This document shows positions 48,365 to 56,518 of a DNA stretch of 64,000 nucleotides, in pieces. The notes beneath the pieces were generated by a model. That model saw nothing but the letters and a program-made list of their open reading frames with translations. It was not told the origin of the DNA and ran no database searches. The DNA comes from Hymenobacter nivis (GTDB taxonomy: Bacteria; Bacteroidota; Bacteroidia; Cytophagales; Hymenobacteraceae), in assembly GCF_003149515.1 (NCBI RefSeq), contig NZ_CP029145.1:1550001-1614000 (forward strand). Direction: 5' to 3'. The number at the start of each line of letters is the position of its first letter. Within the stretch, counting starts at the first letter, position 1. Position numbers and translations under genes: made by a program.

Positions 48365-50153
48365 AATAATCTTTCAACAGGTTTACGACTCGTATATGGT
48401 TTTTCTGAATAGCGTCAATATCCCACTGTTGGTTATTAATAAAGACGTGATTAGTATTGGCACGACCTTCAATATATGTACTGTATTTGTGTCGCTTATC
48501 CAGAAATGAAGAATTGCTTAAAGATGCGTTCTTTTTCATATCTACGAGCACTATATTACCCAAGCGATGCAGCCATTCTTGGTGTAATTCCTCTGCAATA
48601 TTCCAAGCGGGGGCATTTGGCTTCTGTGGCAAAATATGTTCAACAGAAGCATGTGATTTATTAAACTGTAATTTGTTATTCAAGTTACCTGTAAGCAAAT
48701 CTAATTTAAGCAATAAATAGCGTGTCTTATTAATTCGAGTGCCTGAGAAACTTCCCCACTTTTCCTCATTCAGTAATGTAAAGAATTTATCGATATTGAT
48801 AAGTGTGTTAGCCTTCTCATCTTGATAATCATAGCGCAGTACGTTATCTTGTAAAAATTCTAAAGATGCGAGCTGCTTGTCTTTTACTCTTTCGCGTATT
48901 TCGTCCATTTTACGTAGCATAAAAAATATACGTGTGTTCAAATTAAATGATACAGTTATCCACGCGACTGAAAATAGATTATCAATCTTGATTAAAAATT
49001 CAAGAATATTTACTTCACCAAAACATTCACGATAGTGCATTAATACCATGATATACTGGTTTCCAAAAGTATTAGAAAGAATATAATTTAAGTTTTCGTA
49101 AAGACACCCTGCCTCTTCTGATTGGTAATTAGAATTAAATACGGCATCCAAATGCTTAACATATTTACCCATAAAATCAAAAGTGGGTTCACCTTTTGAC
49201 AGTAATTTTCTATCGTATATATAATTATAAGCCTTACTAATACCGCTAAGCTCACCACTAGTGAACTTCACTAAAATAAATATCATAGCCCACAGAAACT
49301 CATCGAATGATTTGTAAGGTGATTCAATAGCACTTTGGTACTCATCCCACTTGGCTGCATACTTCTTCCGGGCTTCTTCATCCTTAATAACGCGCAAGTT
49401 CTGAGCACGCAAGATATCACTAGATTGAAGCTGTAAACCCCGGCTGTTCAAAACTGTAAATAAGTTGTAGGCATCGTCTAAATTATCGGAAGTAGCTAAG
49501 TATAGAACTAACACTTTATTACCGAGATATAAAAAGAAGTCATAGATAAACTTCTGATAATTTTCTTCCGATGTATGTTCTTGTAGTTTGCTCGCCCACC
49601 AATCATGAATGGACAGCAAGGCTGTTGCCATATTACGAACAGATGTTGCCTCCCCATTACCATCTGAAATTATCCTTAACTGCGCATTCTGTAACGTACC
49701 TTTTTCCGTAAGTACAAACTGCTGGAAAAATTTATCATCGTGCCGAACAGTAAATTTTAATCGGTTGCGCTCTGGGATATTTTCTAGGTCATTACCAACC
49801 TGCTGAAGGCGCTTAGTAACAAGATCTTTTACACTAGAATTAGTGGAAAGGTCTCGAATAACACCGTGTAATAAATATAAAGTAATAAACCGTTGCTGTC
49901 CGTCTAGAATATCGTTATAAGCATAAGGATTACCCCCGTTTTGGTCAATTTTGGCATTCCAAATCATACAGCCTAGAAAATACTCACGGTTTTTACCATG
50001 AGCGAAAGCTGAGGCAATATCCTCGCACATCACAGTAACTTGGTCAGGACCCCATACATAGGGACGTTGATATTCAGGAATATTATAGAATCGTTCCGGA
50101 TAAAAAATTTCTTTGATATACTTTTGACCAGTGTCAAGGGTAGAATCAGCCAT
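48342..50153 (-). CDS. DUF262/DUF1524 (GmrSD-like) protein, C-terminus replaced by MITE
   Basis: 603 residues from MADSTLDTGQKYIKEIFYPE. The DUF262 part has FYNIPEYQRPYVW (24-34) and DILDGQQRFITLYLL with DGQQR at 84-88, the ParB-like nucleotide-binding motif of this family. The C-terminal DUF1524 part has SHASVEHILPQKP (near 502) and HRLGNIVLVDMKKNASLSN, an HNH-type nuclease signature. GmrSD proteins cut modified phage DNA; single-chain relatives are widespread in defence islands, though this one's activity is unproven. It is much more AT-rich than its surroundings, suggesting transfer. MITE copy B supplies the last six residues RWSKAG; before insertion the frame continued YVGNSLKALKEIKKKSLILN and ended at 48131. 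Confidence 0.85.
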   Translation of the reverse strand: MADSTLDTGQKYIKEIFYPERFYNIPEYQRPYVWGPDQVTVMCEDIASAFAHGKNREYFLGCMIWNAKIDQNGGNPYAYNDILDGQQRFITLYLLHGVIRDLSTNSSVKDLVTKRLQQVGNDLENIPERNRLKFTVRHDDKFFQQFVLTEKGTLQNAQLRIISDGNGEATSVRNMATALLSIHDWWASKLQEHTSEENYQKFIYDFFLYLGNKVLVLYLATSDNLDDAYNLFTVLNSRGLQLQSSDILRAQNLRVIKDEEARKKYAAKWDEYQSAIESPYKSFDEFLWAMIFILVKFTSGELSGISKAYNYIYDRKLLSKGEPTFDFMGKYVKHLDAVFNSNYQSEEAGCLYENLNYILSNTFGNQYIMVLMHYRECFGEVNILEFLIKIDNLFSVAWITVSFNLNTRIFFMLRKMDEIRERVKDKQLASLEFLQDNVLRYDYQDEKANTLINIDKFFTLLNEEKWGSFSGTRINKTRYLLLKLDLLTGNLNNKLQFNKSHASVEHILPQKPNAPAWNIAEELHQEWLHRLGNIVLVDMKKNASLSNSSFLDKRHKYSTYIEGRANTNHVFINNQQWDIDAIQKNHIRVVNLLKDYWRWSKAG

Positions 50154-50172
50154 AAAAAAAAGGGGGGGGGGG
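50154..50172 (-). repeat. A8G11 homopolymer directly upstream of the DUF262 start
   Basis: On the coding strand, C11 then T8 lead straight into the ATG at 50153. A tract of this kind in the leader could vary in length and alter translation or promoter spacing. The same A8G11 occurs at 43730-43748. Confidence 0.7.
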
Positions 50173-50193
50173 AAGTAACGGACTAGCAATCTA

Positions 50194-51418
50194 GTGCTTA
50201 GTCAGGCAAATTAGCTGCCCTAATTTTCCGATAGTGTCGGTCGAGTTTGACGCGGGCTTTTTCGAGGGTGAACTGCCATTTTACGGTGGCCCGCGCCGCA
50301 TTACGCTCAGCCACGCAAGCGGCGACGTGGGCCGTGAGTTCGTCTTGCGTGGGGATGCGCTGGTGCAGGCACTGGCGGGCGATGGCCGAGCGTTCGAGTT
50401 CGACCATGTTGAGCCAGGAGGCATTTTTAGGCGTGTAATGCACCTCGAAGCGAGCGGCTAGCACCCGCGCTTCGGCCGCCGGCAGGTGCTGATAGAAGAC
50501 GGCATCGGTGTGGGTGTTGAGATTGTCCTGCATCAACACGATTTTCTCGGCCTGCGGGTAGTGAGCGGCCAGTTGCTGCATAAAGCGGCAGTAGTCGGCC
50601 CCGGTGCGGCGGGCGGAGACCTCGACCAGGCGCTGGCCCGTGCCCGGCTCGAAGGCGGCCAGCAGGCAAGCCGTGCCCTGGCGCACGTAGGTGTTGCTCT
50701 CGCGGCGGGGCCGCCCGGCTTTGGCCGGTTGCTTGCCCACCGCCGGTTGGGCTGGCACCGGGGCCAGCGGCTCGACGGGCTGGCCGTGGAGCACGCAGGG
50801 CCGCTCATCGAAGCAGACAACGGGAAAACGCGCGTCATAAGGCCGTTCGTAGACGGCCAGTACGTCCTCCATCCGGGCTACGAAGGCGGCGTTCACCGCC
50901 CCCAGGCACCAGTGCTGCTGGCGGTGAGGCTGCAACTCGTTTTTTTGAGCACCTGGCTCACCGTCTCGTGGGAAATAGTTTCCACCAGTTCCAGCTCCAC
51001 GGCTTTGTCGGCAAGCAAACGCAACGTCCAGCGGCTGTGGCCTACCGGGGCCGGGGTGCAGGCCAGAGCGGTGAGGGCGGCCCGCTGGGGCCCGTCGAAG
51101 CGCGGGGGCGTGCCACTACGCGGGGCCTCAGATAGCGCGAGCTCCCAGCCGCCCGCTTCGTAGCGGCGGCGCAGCTCACTGACGGTCTGCCGACTCAGGC
51201 CGATGGCCTTACCGGCCGCCTGTTGGCCGATGCCCGTAGCTAAGGCCAACAGGGCCTGGGCGCGGCGTACGGCCCGCACCGGGCGGCAGCCCGTGCGGGT
51301 GAAGTTTTCGAGGGCAGCCTGGTCGGCGGCCGCTAGGGTAAAAGGAGTGATTGGTCGGGCCATACCAGGCCAACCTAAACTACCTGTATTCTGTTAGTCA
51401 ACTTCGCTGACTCAGCAC
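50194..51418 (-). mobile_element. IS630-type element C (1225 bp)
   Basis: Left GTGCTTAGTCAGGCAAA and right (inverted) GTGCTGAGTCAGCGAAG ends with flanking TA (50192-50193, 51419-51420). It sits 40 bases upstream of the DUF262 start codon, probably separating that gene from its own promoter. Confidence 0.85.
50198..51363 (-). CDS. IS630-family transposase by -1 frameshifting (element C)
   Basis: First frame from 51363: MARPITPFTLAAADQAALEN with HTH (AAGKAIGLSRQTVSELRRRY). Second frame to 50198: LQPHRQQHWCLGAVNAAFVA, catalytic D in VVCFDERPCV, D in LMQDNLNTHT, E in ASWLNMVELERSAIARQC. An A7 run on the minus strand (T7 at 50940-50946) allows the -1 join VLKKNELQPH. About 385 residues when fused; appears intact. 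Confidence 0.82.
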
Positions 51419-51420
51419 TA

Positions 51421-51697
51421 GTACGGCAAATAAAAAGACTCGAATTTACTACTCTATCTACTTAATAGCGTTATTATTTTTTCTGATTAGAGATGCTTCC
51501 AGGTCAATATACAGTATCGTTCAGCAAATCATCCTACCACACAGCCCCTTCCCGAAAAATAACGGATAATGAGTAGATTGGTGCCGTACATATATCTAGA
51601 TTTAAATTTGGATAAGATATTTGACACCAGCTCGTTAACAGCACGCATCTTGGTTACCACAGGTGCATCCAACCAGGAGCCACCTATATAGCACCCG
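51421..51697. other. AT-rich spacer
   Basis: No gene, repeat or clear hairpin seen. The low GC continues the composition of the DUF262 gene, so the transferred segment may extend to about 51,690. Confidence 0.4.
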
Positions 51698-52213
51698 CTA
51701 CCGTTGCAGCCGGGCCCACTGCACGGCCACCAGGGTTTTGGCGTCCTGGAAGGGCTCGGCGAGGAGGGTGTCCCAATCCAGGGTGACGATTTTGATGTAT
51801 TCGTTTTCGCCGGCCACGCCGCCGCCGGGGCCCGTTTGGAGGCTCACCTCGGCGTAGTAGATGGCGATGGTTTCGGTGCTGGCGCCGGGCGTAGAGTACA
51901 CAGTGGCGATGTGGGTGAGCATGTCGACCTCGTAGCCCAGCTCTTCGTGGATTTCGCGGCGCACGGTGGCATCGGGCGTGTCGTCGTGGTCAATCATGCC
52001 GGCCGCAATTTCCAGCACCTCGCGCTCGGGGCCGTAGCGGAACTGCCGGGTGAAGATGTAGAGCTGGCGCGCGGTATCGAAGACCAGCGCCGCCACGGCG
52101 TTGCCGAAGATGAATTGCTCGCGGGTGAACTCCTGGCCGTTGGGGGCCCGCACGGCCAGCTCGTCAATCTTGTAGTGGCCGTTAAAGACGCGCTTGCGGT
52201 CGGTAATCTGCAT
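51698..52213 (-). CDS. Nudix hydrolase (ADP-ribose pyrophosphatase-like)
   Basis: 171 residues from MQITDRKRVFNGHYKIDELA; the longer frame to 52327 reads into a GC-rich spacer. The Nudix box is GMIDHDDTPDATVRREIHEELGYEV, with the REIHEE metal-binding glutamates. Upstream QLYIFTRQFRYGPEREVLEI is typical of the ADP-ribose/GDP-mannose pyrophosphatase group (NudK/NudF-like). Cytoplasmic housekeeping or nucleotide-sugar clearing role. Divergent from the helicase gene. Confidence 0.88.
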   Translation of the reverse strand: MQITDRKRVFNGHYKIDELAVRAPNGQEFTREQFIFGNAVAALVFDTARQLYIFTRQFRYGPEREVLEIAAGMIDHDDTPDATVRREIHEELGYEVDMLTHIATVYSTPGASTETIAIYYAEVSLQTGPGGGVAGENEYIKIVTLDWDTLLAEPFQDAKTLVAVQWARLQR

Positions 52214-52510
52214 GGGGGGAAGCTGTGTTGTACCTTTGTCTAAACCAGGGCCGCCGTCGGAGCAGCCCGCCGCCCGGCTGTGCCGGGCAAAGCCCCGCGC
52301 CTCGGCTGCCTCCGCAAGTAAGCGCACCTCACCCCAACTTCTCCTGTTTCAGGGAATGCGGCGGCCTCCGACGAGCCGCCACCCCCGCACGCGCCTGGCC
52401 ATCCAGCGCGGCCATGCCCGCCTGTGCTACTTCGCCAGGCCCCACCGGCGGCTCCTCCTGAGCCGCTGCCCCTCAACCCGATACCTAGTTTCGCGCACCC
52501 AACCCCCTTT

Positions 52511-54010
52511 ATGACGTTTAGCGAATTAAACCTGATTGACCCCATCCTCAAGGCCCTGACCGAGGAAGGCTACACCACCCCCACCCCTATCCAAGCGCAG
52601 GCCATCCCGCAGGTGCTCGAAGGCCACGACCTGCTGGGCGTGGCCCAGACCGGCACCGGCAAGACCGCGGCTTTCACCGTGCCCATCCTGCAACTGCTGC
52701 ACCGCTCGGCGCAGCTCGAAAAGCAGGCCCCCCGCCGCATCCGCTGCCTCGTGCTGACGCCAACGCGCGAGCTGGCCATCCAGATCAACGAATCGTTTGG
52801 GGCCTACGGCCGCCACCTGAGCCAGATTCGCCACACCGTTATTTTCGGCGGCGTGGGCCAAAACCCCCAGGTGGCGCAGTTGCAGCGCGGCGTGGAGGTG
52901 CTCATCGCCACCCCCGGCCGCCTGCTCGACCTCATGAACCAGGGCTTCGTGGACCTGCGTGGGGTGGAGATTTTCGTGCTTGACGAAGCCGACCGCATGC
53001 TCGACATGGGCTTCATCAACGACATCAAGCGCATCCTGCCCAAGCTGCCCGCCAAGCGCCAGACGCTGTTTTTCTCAGCCACCATGCCGGGCCAGATCCA
53101 GGAGCTGGCCAGCACCATCCTGCGCCCCAACCCGGTGCGCGTGGCCGTGACACCGGTGAGCAGCACCGCCGAAACGGTGACGCAATCGGTGTTTTTGGTG
53201 GAAGGCAACAACAAGCCCGCCCTGCTCCGCCACGTGCTGGAGGACAAAGAAATTCGCCGCGTGCTCGTCTTCACCCGCACCAAGCATGGCGCCGACAAGG
53301 TGGTGAAGGCCCTGGCCCAGTACCAGATTCCGGCCGAGGCCATCCACGGCAACAAGAGCCAGAACCACCGCCAGCGGGCCCTGTCGAACTTCAAGGCTGG
53401 CAGCACCCGCGTGCTGGTGGCCACCGACATTGCCGCCCGCGGCATCGACGTAGACGAGCTGACGCACGTCATCAACTACGAAATCCCCAACGAGCCCGAA
53501 ACCTACGTGCACCGCATCGGCCGCACGGGCCGCGCCGGGGCCTTCGGCACGGCCTTCTCGTTTGTGGAAGACGAGGAGCGCGCCTACTTGCAGGATATCC
53601 AGAAACTCATCAACCGCCAGATTGACCTGGCCACCGACCACCCCTACACCACGGCGCACGTGCGCCCAGTGGAGCTGAACGGCCGCGAGCGCATCATCCG
53701 GCCCAAGGGCCCCGCGGGCCGGCCCCAGCGCCCCAGCCGCGACGGTAGCAGCGGTGGCGGCCGCTCCGGCGGTAGCCACGGCGGCGGCGGCCGCTCCAGC
53801 GGCGAGCGGTCCGGCGGCGGCGAGCGGTCGTCGTCGGCCACCAGCAACCGGCCCGCGGGCGGCAGCCGGGCAGCCGCGCCAGCCGCAGGCAGCGGCGGCG
53901 ATGCCAACCGCCGCTTCGGCAGCGGTGGCCAGCGCGTGCAAGCCGGCGACGGCGGTGGGCGCGATGGCGGCCGCCGCGAGGGCGGTGGCACGCGCCGCAA
54001 CTCATATTAG
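52511..54010 (+). CDS. DEAD-box RNA helicase
   Basis: 499 residues from MTFSELNLIDPILKALTEEG (an upstream in-frame start at 52424 is less likely). Motifs: Q motif PTPIQAQAIPQV, I AQTGTGKTAAF, Ia PTRELAIQ, II VLDEADRMLDMGF, III FFSATMP, V ATDIAARGIDVDELTHVINY, VI YVHRIGRTGRAG. The C-terminal 100 residues are Gly/Ser/Arg-rich, likely an RNA-binding disordered tail as in RhlE-type cold-shock helicases. ATP-dependent RNA unwinding. A terminator follows. Confidence 0.95.
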   Translation: MTFSELNLIDPILKALTEEGYTTPTPIQAQAIPQVLEGHDLLGVAQTGTGKTAAFTVPILQLLHRSAQLEKQAPRRIRCLVLTPTRELAIQINESFGAYGRHLSQIRHTVIFGGVGQNPQVAQLQRGVEVLIATPGRLLDLMNQGFVDLRGVEIFVLDEADRMLDMGFINDIKRILPKLPAKRQTLFFSATMPGQIQELASTILRPNPVRVAVTPVSSTAETVTQSVFLVEGNNKPALLRHVLEDKEIRRVLVFTRTKHGADKVVKALAQYQIPAEAIHGNKSQNHRQRALSNFKAGSTRVLVATDIAARGIDVDELTHVINYEIPNEPETYVHRIGRTGRAGAFGTAFSFVEDEERAYLQDIQKLINRQIDLATDHPYTTAHVRPVELNGRERIIRPKGPAGRPQRPSRDGSSGGGRSGGSHGGGGRSSGERSGGGERSSSATSNRPAGGSRAAAPAAGSGGDANRRFGSGGQRVQAGDGGGRDGGRREGGGTRRNSY

Positions 54011-54053
54011 GGCTGGCTGCCGCTGGCTCAGCGGCTAACTATTGATTTTCTTG

Positions 54054-54090
54054 AACGGGCCGGAAAACTTTTTCCGGCCCGTTTTGCTTT
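54054..54090 (+). terminator. Terminator after helicase gene
   Basis: AACGGGCCGGAAA (54054-54066) pairs with TTTCCGGCCCGTT (54071-54083), short loop, then TTGCTTTTTC. Confidence 0.8.
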
Positions 54091-54122
54091 TTCAGACCAG
54101 TACCTCGTCATTCGCACCCGTT

Positions 54123-54602
54123 ATGGCCACCACCTCGCTTTCCGTTATTCAGGCCCTGCGCAGCACGGCCCAACGCCTCGCCACCCAGGCCCCCTACCAA
54201 TGGGGCCACATGGGCAGCTGCAACTGCGGCCACCTGGCCCAAACCGTCACGAAGCTGACCAAGGGCGAGATCCACGCCCGAGCCATGCAGCGCTACGGCG
54301 ACTGGGAGCGCCAGCTCATCGATTACTGCCCCACCAGCGGCCTGCCCATAGACGCCACCATCGACGAGATGCTGGCCCTGGGTTTCACCCGCACTGACCT
54401 TACCCACCTCGAACGCCTCGCCGACCCGGCCATCCGGGGGGCCATCCCGTTCGAGCGCCGCGACCAGTTGCGCCACAACCAGCGCGACGACGTGGTGCTA
54501 TACCTGCGCACCTGGGCTGATCTGCTGGAGCAGCAGCTACTGGCCGGCATAACCCTGCCCAGCTTCGCCACGGCTCCGCAGCTAGTGCTAGTGGCCAACT
54601 AG
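54123..54602 (+). CDS. Conserved hypothetical protein with CNCGHL motif
   Basis: 159 residues from MATTSLSVIQALRSTAQRLA. GSCNCGHLAQTVTKL near residue 35 and DYCPTSGLPIDATIDEML in the middle carry cysteine/histidine pairs that might bind a metal. Otherwise helical (RDDVVLYLRTWADLLEQQLL). No signal peptide. Family widespread in Bacteroidota as I recall, function unknown. Terminator at 54626. Confidence 0.65.
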   Translation: MATTSLSVIQALRSTAQRLATQAPYQWGHMGSCNCGHLAQTVTKLTKGEIHARAMQRYGDWERQLIDYCPTSGLPIDATIDEMLALGFTRTDLTHLERLADPAIRGAIPFERRDQLRHNQRDDVVLYLRTWADLLEQQLLAGITLPSFATAPQLVLVAN

Positions 54603-54625
54603 GGGCCCCGCACACCACCGCACGC

Positions 54626-54664
54626 AAAAAGCCCCCGCCAATTAAAATTGGCGGGGGCTTTTTT
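54626..54664. terminator. Bidirectional terminator
   Basis: AAAAAGCCCCCGCCAATT pairs perfectly with AATTGGCGGGGGCTTTTT around a two-base spacer, with A and T runs on the outside, between convergent genes at 54123-54602 and 54745-54921. Confidence 0.88.
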
Positions 54665-54744
54665 GCGCTCAAAGATTAAGGAAGCTGCCCGTGGTCGGGC
54701 AATGGGTTCCGGACCACGGGCAACGGGTGACTAGTGCCGACAGC

Positions 54745-54921
54745 TTAGTTGCGGGTCACGTCGCTCGCCTGGGCCTTGCGGTACATCTCGGTCCGGTTGG
54801 CACGCTTGTAGGCAGCATCGGCGTTAGGGTCTTTCTCCGCGTCGGGGGCCTGAGAGCAGGAGGCGGTCAGGAACAAAACTGCGCTGGTGGCCAGCAAGGC
54901 AATGACTCGGGTCGATTTCAT
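54745..54921 (-). CDS. Small lipoprotein
   Basis: 58 residues, MKSTRVIALLATSAVLFLTA, lipobox LTASC. The 34-residue mature part (QAPDAEKDPNADAAYKRANR) is charged and probably disordered or helical. Short lipoproteins of this kind are common in Bacteroidota. Function unknown. Confidence 0.6.
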   Translation of the reverse strand: MKSTRVIALLATSAVLFLTASCSQAPDAEKDPNADAAYKRANRTEMYRKAQASDVTRN

Positions 54922-55650
54922 GGTACGAAGATAGCTAAGGGGCACCAAACCGCCAACCTGAGCCATACCGTATATCCCCAAGTACCGCACGCAACAGAGC
55001 CCGTTCAACTGATAACATTTGGCAACCATTTCTGGCGCACAGAAACAACGAGTGGCAACAGCCTCCTGGCCATGCAAGCATTACCTACCCCCGTATACCG
55101 CGTGCACCGCAGGCCTTGCACAAGGGAAAATCCAGGGGCCCCAAGGCTCATTTGCTTAGCAGCGGCGATACAAACGAATCACTAGAAAATGACTTTTTTA
55201 AAGTTGTCTTTTTCACCAAAAGGCTTAGTACGAGTTCGAGTACAAAATATAGGACCATCTTTTAAGCACCAACTAAAAGGCAAAATGAAAACACTATATT
55301 AAGTTGCCAAAGGCAATAATAATGACTTCACCTAACGATTATATTAGTAACTAATTTAATTCTGATTTACAGGCATTTATACACCCAATAAATTCTCGGT
55401 TTGATACCACTAAGCATCCTAGCAGTACCCCGCAATACAGGACGGTACAGTGCAAGGACCAAACGTTTTATACTAACCCAAAACGATCGGTCAATCTCTA
55501 CTTATCCAACAGGACGGCAGCTACTGACAAATTGTATTATCAGTAGAAATTTTCATTCCCTGCCCATAGGGTTGTATGCACGAGCAACGGCACTGGCCAG
55601 CACCCACACGGCGCAATGCACCAGCGTCACCGGGGCCCCAGTGGCGCTGC
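54922..55650. other. Long spacer with AT-rich core
   Basis: About 730 bases, strongly AT-rich between 55150 and 55560. No frame longer than about 100 codons has coherent features, and no tRNA, hairpin or repeat family seen elsewhere in the window was found. Could be a horizontally acquired or decayed segment. Confidence 0.45.
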
Positions 55651-56244
55651 TTATTCCGGCTGGTAATCCGCAAAAGTGCCGTCGCGGTAGAAGATGACGA
55701 TGCGCCGAATCACTTTCCCTGGTTCAGCAAACAGCGCCAGCTCGGGCGGGATATTCCCCGCCGGCGCCGCCACGGCGCTGGCCGCGGCTCCGGCTACCTC
55801 AGCCGGGCCAGCCAAGCCAGTAGCTCCAAGGACGGGTGCGGGCATGGTGGGCGCAAGGGCAACGGCGGGCACCGCGGCCAGCACAGTTTCTGGGACCGGC
55901 GCAGGGGCCTCCAGAGCAGGGGCCCCTGGCGCCACAACTTCTGGCATGGGGGCCACAGGGCGGCGCGGGACGGGCACGCGGGACGCAGCCGGAACGGCTT
56001 CCAGGGTAATTTCGGGGGTGGTGGGCTCCGCGTCGGTGGCCAGCATGGGGCCCGTGCCGCTCAGCAACCAGGACATTGAGAGGTCGGGGAAGGCGGCCAG
56101 CACCTTCTGGACCACCTCCAGGCTAGGCTTGTTACGGCCCGATAAAATGTGGCTCACGATGGGCCGAGCCACGCCAATGGCATCCGCGAATTGCGTAGGG
56201 CTCAGCTGCCGGGCCAGTAACAGCGCCCGAATCCGGTCGACCAT
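55651..56244 (-). CDS. XRE-family regulator with Ala/Pro-rich tail
   Basis: 197 residues. The N-terminal HTH is RIRALLLARQLSPTQFADAI with GVARPIVSHILSGRNKPSLE (recognition helix region), as in Xre/Cro-type repressors. The long middle (75-165) is Ala/Pro/Val-rich and probably disordered; the end RRIVIFYRDGTFADYQPE forms a small beta domain. Two palindromes upstream (56255-56285 and 56354-56387) are candidate self-operators. Confidence 0.75.
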   Translation of the reverse strand: MVDRIRALLLARQLSPTQFADAIGVARPIVSHILSGRNKPSLEVVQKVLAAFPDLSMSWLLSGTGPMLATDAEPTTPEITLEAVPAASRVPVPRRPVAPMPEVVAPGAPALEAPAPVPETVLAAVPAVALAPTMPAPVLGATGLAGPAEVAGAAASAVAAPAGNIPPELALFAEPGKVIRRIVIFYRDGTFADYQPE

Positions 56245-56254
56245 GTAAGCTTGT

Positions 56255-56285
56255 GATTTATTTACAAATGTGCGACAAATAAATC
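56255..56285. promoter_or_regulatory. Candidate operator 1 upstream of XRE gene
   Basis: GATTTATTT (56255-56263) and its inverse AAATAAATC (56277-56285) with a 13-base gap, 11 bases before the ATG. Position and symmetry fit a dimer-binding autoregulatory site. Confidence 0.45.
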
Positions 56286-56353
56286 ATTGTCCCGAACCAA
56301 AGCTTCTCACTCCTGATTGTTTACAATTATGCACCATAACGACAAATATCTAT

Positions 56354-56387
56354 CCTGTTTACACTTGTAATTACAAGTGTAAACAGG
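56354..56387. promoter_or_regulatory. 34-bp perfect palindrome, candidate operator 2
   Basis: CCTGTTTACACTTGTAA is followed immediately by its exact inverse. Unlike the terminators nearby it has no loop or T-run, which favours a protein-binding site. About 110 bases upstream of the XRE gene. Confidence 0.5.
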
Positions 56388-56433
56388 GCTTCGCGCTTCC
56401 CTGAGGCCTTAGCGCTTGGCTGGCCGGGTTTCG

Positions 56434-56488
56434 TTGCCCACAAAAAAGGCCCGGCTTGCCGAAGCAACCGGGCCTTTTTTGTGGGCAA
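56434..56488. terminator. Bidirectional terminator after L,D-transpeptidase gene
   Basis: 21-bp perfect stem (56434-56454 with 56468-56488) with internal A6/T6 runs next to GGCCCGG, loop 13. It lies 30 bases past the stop of the minus-strand gene at 56519. Confidence 0.88.
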
Positions 56489-56518
56489 TGCGAAAATTTT
56501 ATCGGCCTGGCGCGGGTA

